DNA from: Brevibacterium pigmentatum
Lineage (GTDB): Bacteria; Actinomycetota; Actinomycetes; Actinomycetales; Brevibacteriaceae
Direction: 5' to 3'
Length of the DNA: 64,000 bases
Assembly (NCBI RefSeq): GCF_011617465.1
Contig: NZ_CP050153.1
Span: 1,302,001-1,366,000, forward strand
Below, one piece after another: positions 63,981 to 64,000 of this stretch (position 1 is the first letter of the stretch; the number at the start of each line of letters is the position of its first letter). The position numbers were made by a program, and so were the translations under genes. Below the pieces are notes generated by a model. The model had not been told where the DNA came from. It worked only from the letters and a program-made list of their open reading frames with translations, and made no database searches.

Positions 63981-64000
63981 ACTGGTACCGCCGTTTGGAA
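63977..64000 (+). CDS. Start of a further gene (cut by the right edge)
   Basis: GTG 63977 overlaps the stop of the SnoaL-like gene (GTGA) and follows GAGGAGGT at 63962-63969 by seven bases, a strong ribosome site. Only eight codons (beginning MNWYRRLE) are visible, so no family can be given. Confidence 0.55.

Noticed and set aside
1..64000. tRNA or rRNA genes, insertion sequences, prophage, CRISPR arrays, riboswitches
   Set aside because: Looked for by eye on both strands. No transposase or integrase frames, no cloverleaf candidates between genes, no regularly spaced repeats and no riboswitch-like leaders were found. A covariance-model search would be needed to be certain.

Overview
The window is 64 kb of high-GC, gene-dense chromosome from an actinobacterium. 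DtxR-type iron control, DppABCDF/FecCD transporters, Mqo, many GTG starts and many start codons lying 6-8 bases downstream of a TAnnnT -10 box (leaderless transcripts) all fit Actinomycetota. The gene mix is most like Brevibacterium or a relative in Micrococcales, but that is an inference. I see no rRNA, tRNA, insertion sequence, prophage or CRISPR array. The region reads as a mosaic of small catabolic operons, each with its own transporter and regulator.

Layout. 1-6.5 kb (minus): a peptide ABC operon (dppABCDF-like) ending in isoaspartyl dipeptidase iadA and the start of a membrane protein. 6.7-9.2 kb: mqo with a divergent LysR gene. 9.3-12.9 kb: a second LysR gene divergent from a PrpF-like isomerase and a MatC-type carboxylate carrier, then a strong terminator and a 66-base remnant of a LysR gene. 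13-17.2 kb (minus): siderophore-iron ABC operon behind a DtxR/IdeR box. 17.4-21.1 kb (plus): a YhaO/YhaN-like nuclease-ATPase pair. 21.2-27.2 kb: an acyl-CoA synthetase, acyl-CoA dehydrogenase, SDR and APH-type kinase operon whose content matches the levulinate / 4-hydroxyacid (lva) pathway, with a divergent quinone oxidoreductase. 27.3-30.4 kb: NERD-helicase and an MHS-family transporter. 30.8-35.6 kb (minus): a C4 sugar-acid operon (GntP permease, DUF1537 kinase, PdxA2, DeoR regulator). 35.9-39.3 kb: butanediol-type dehydrogenase and a copper P1B ATPase under a CsoR-like operator.

39.4-48.1 kb: ring-cleavage-type VOC dioxygenase, lipoprotein, D-cysteine desulfhydrase plus RraA-like aldolase, a dicarboxylate symporter, two paralogous small acidic proteins, a large acyl-CoA dehydrogenase and a PAP2 phosphatase. 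48.2-52.2 kb: a NarL-type two-component system, a DUF4352 membrane protein and a fructosamine-kinase-like protein. 52.3-58.8 kb is the most unusual part: an MDR oxidoreductase, a PTPS-fold protein with a degenerate active site, a GT4 glycosyltransferase, a methyltransferase and a flippase-like membrane protein in tight plus-strand order, facing a GTP cyclohydrolase II-RibD reductase fusion and a CDP-alcohol phosphotransferase. This looks like a pathway for an unknown, possibly GTP/pterin-derived, glycosylated and membrane-linked product. 59-64 kb: a tiny membrane protein, a formylglycine-generating enzyme, an acetate-type CoA-transferase, a second MatC carrier, a SnoaL-like protein and the first codons of another gene.

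All functional assignments rest on reading motifs and context by eye. No database search was possible.
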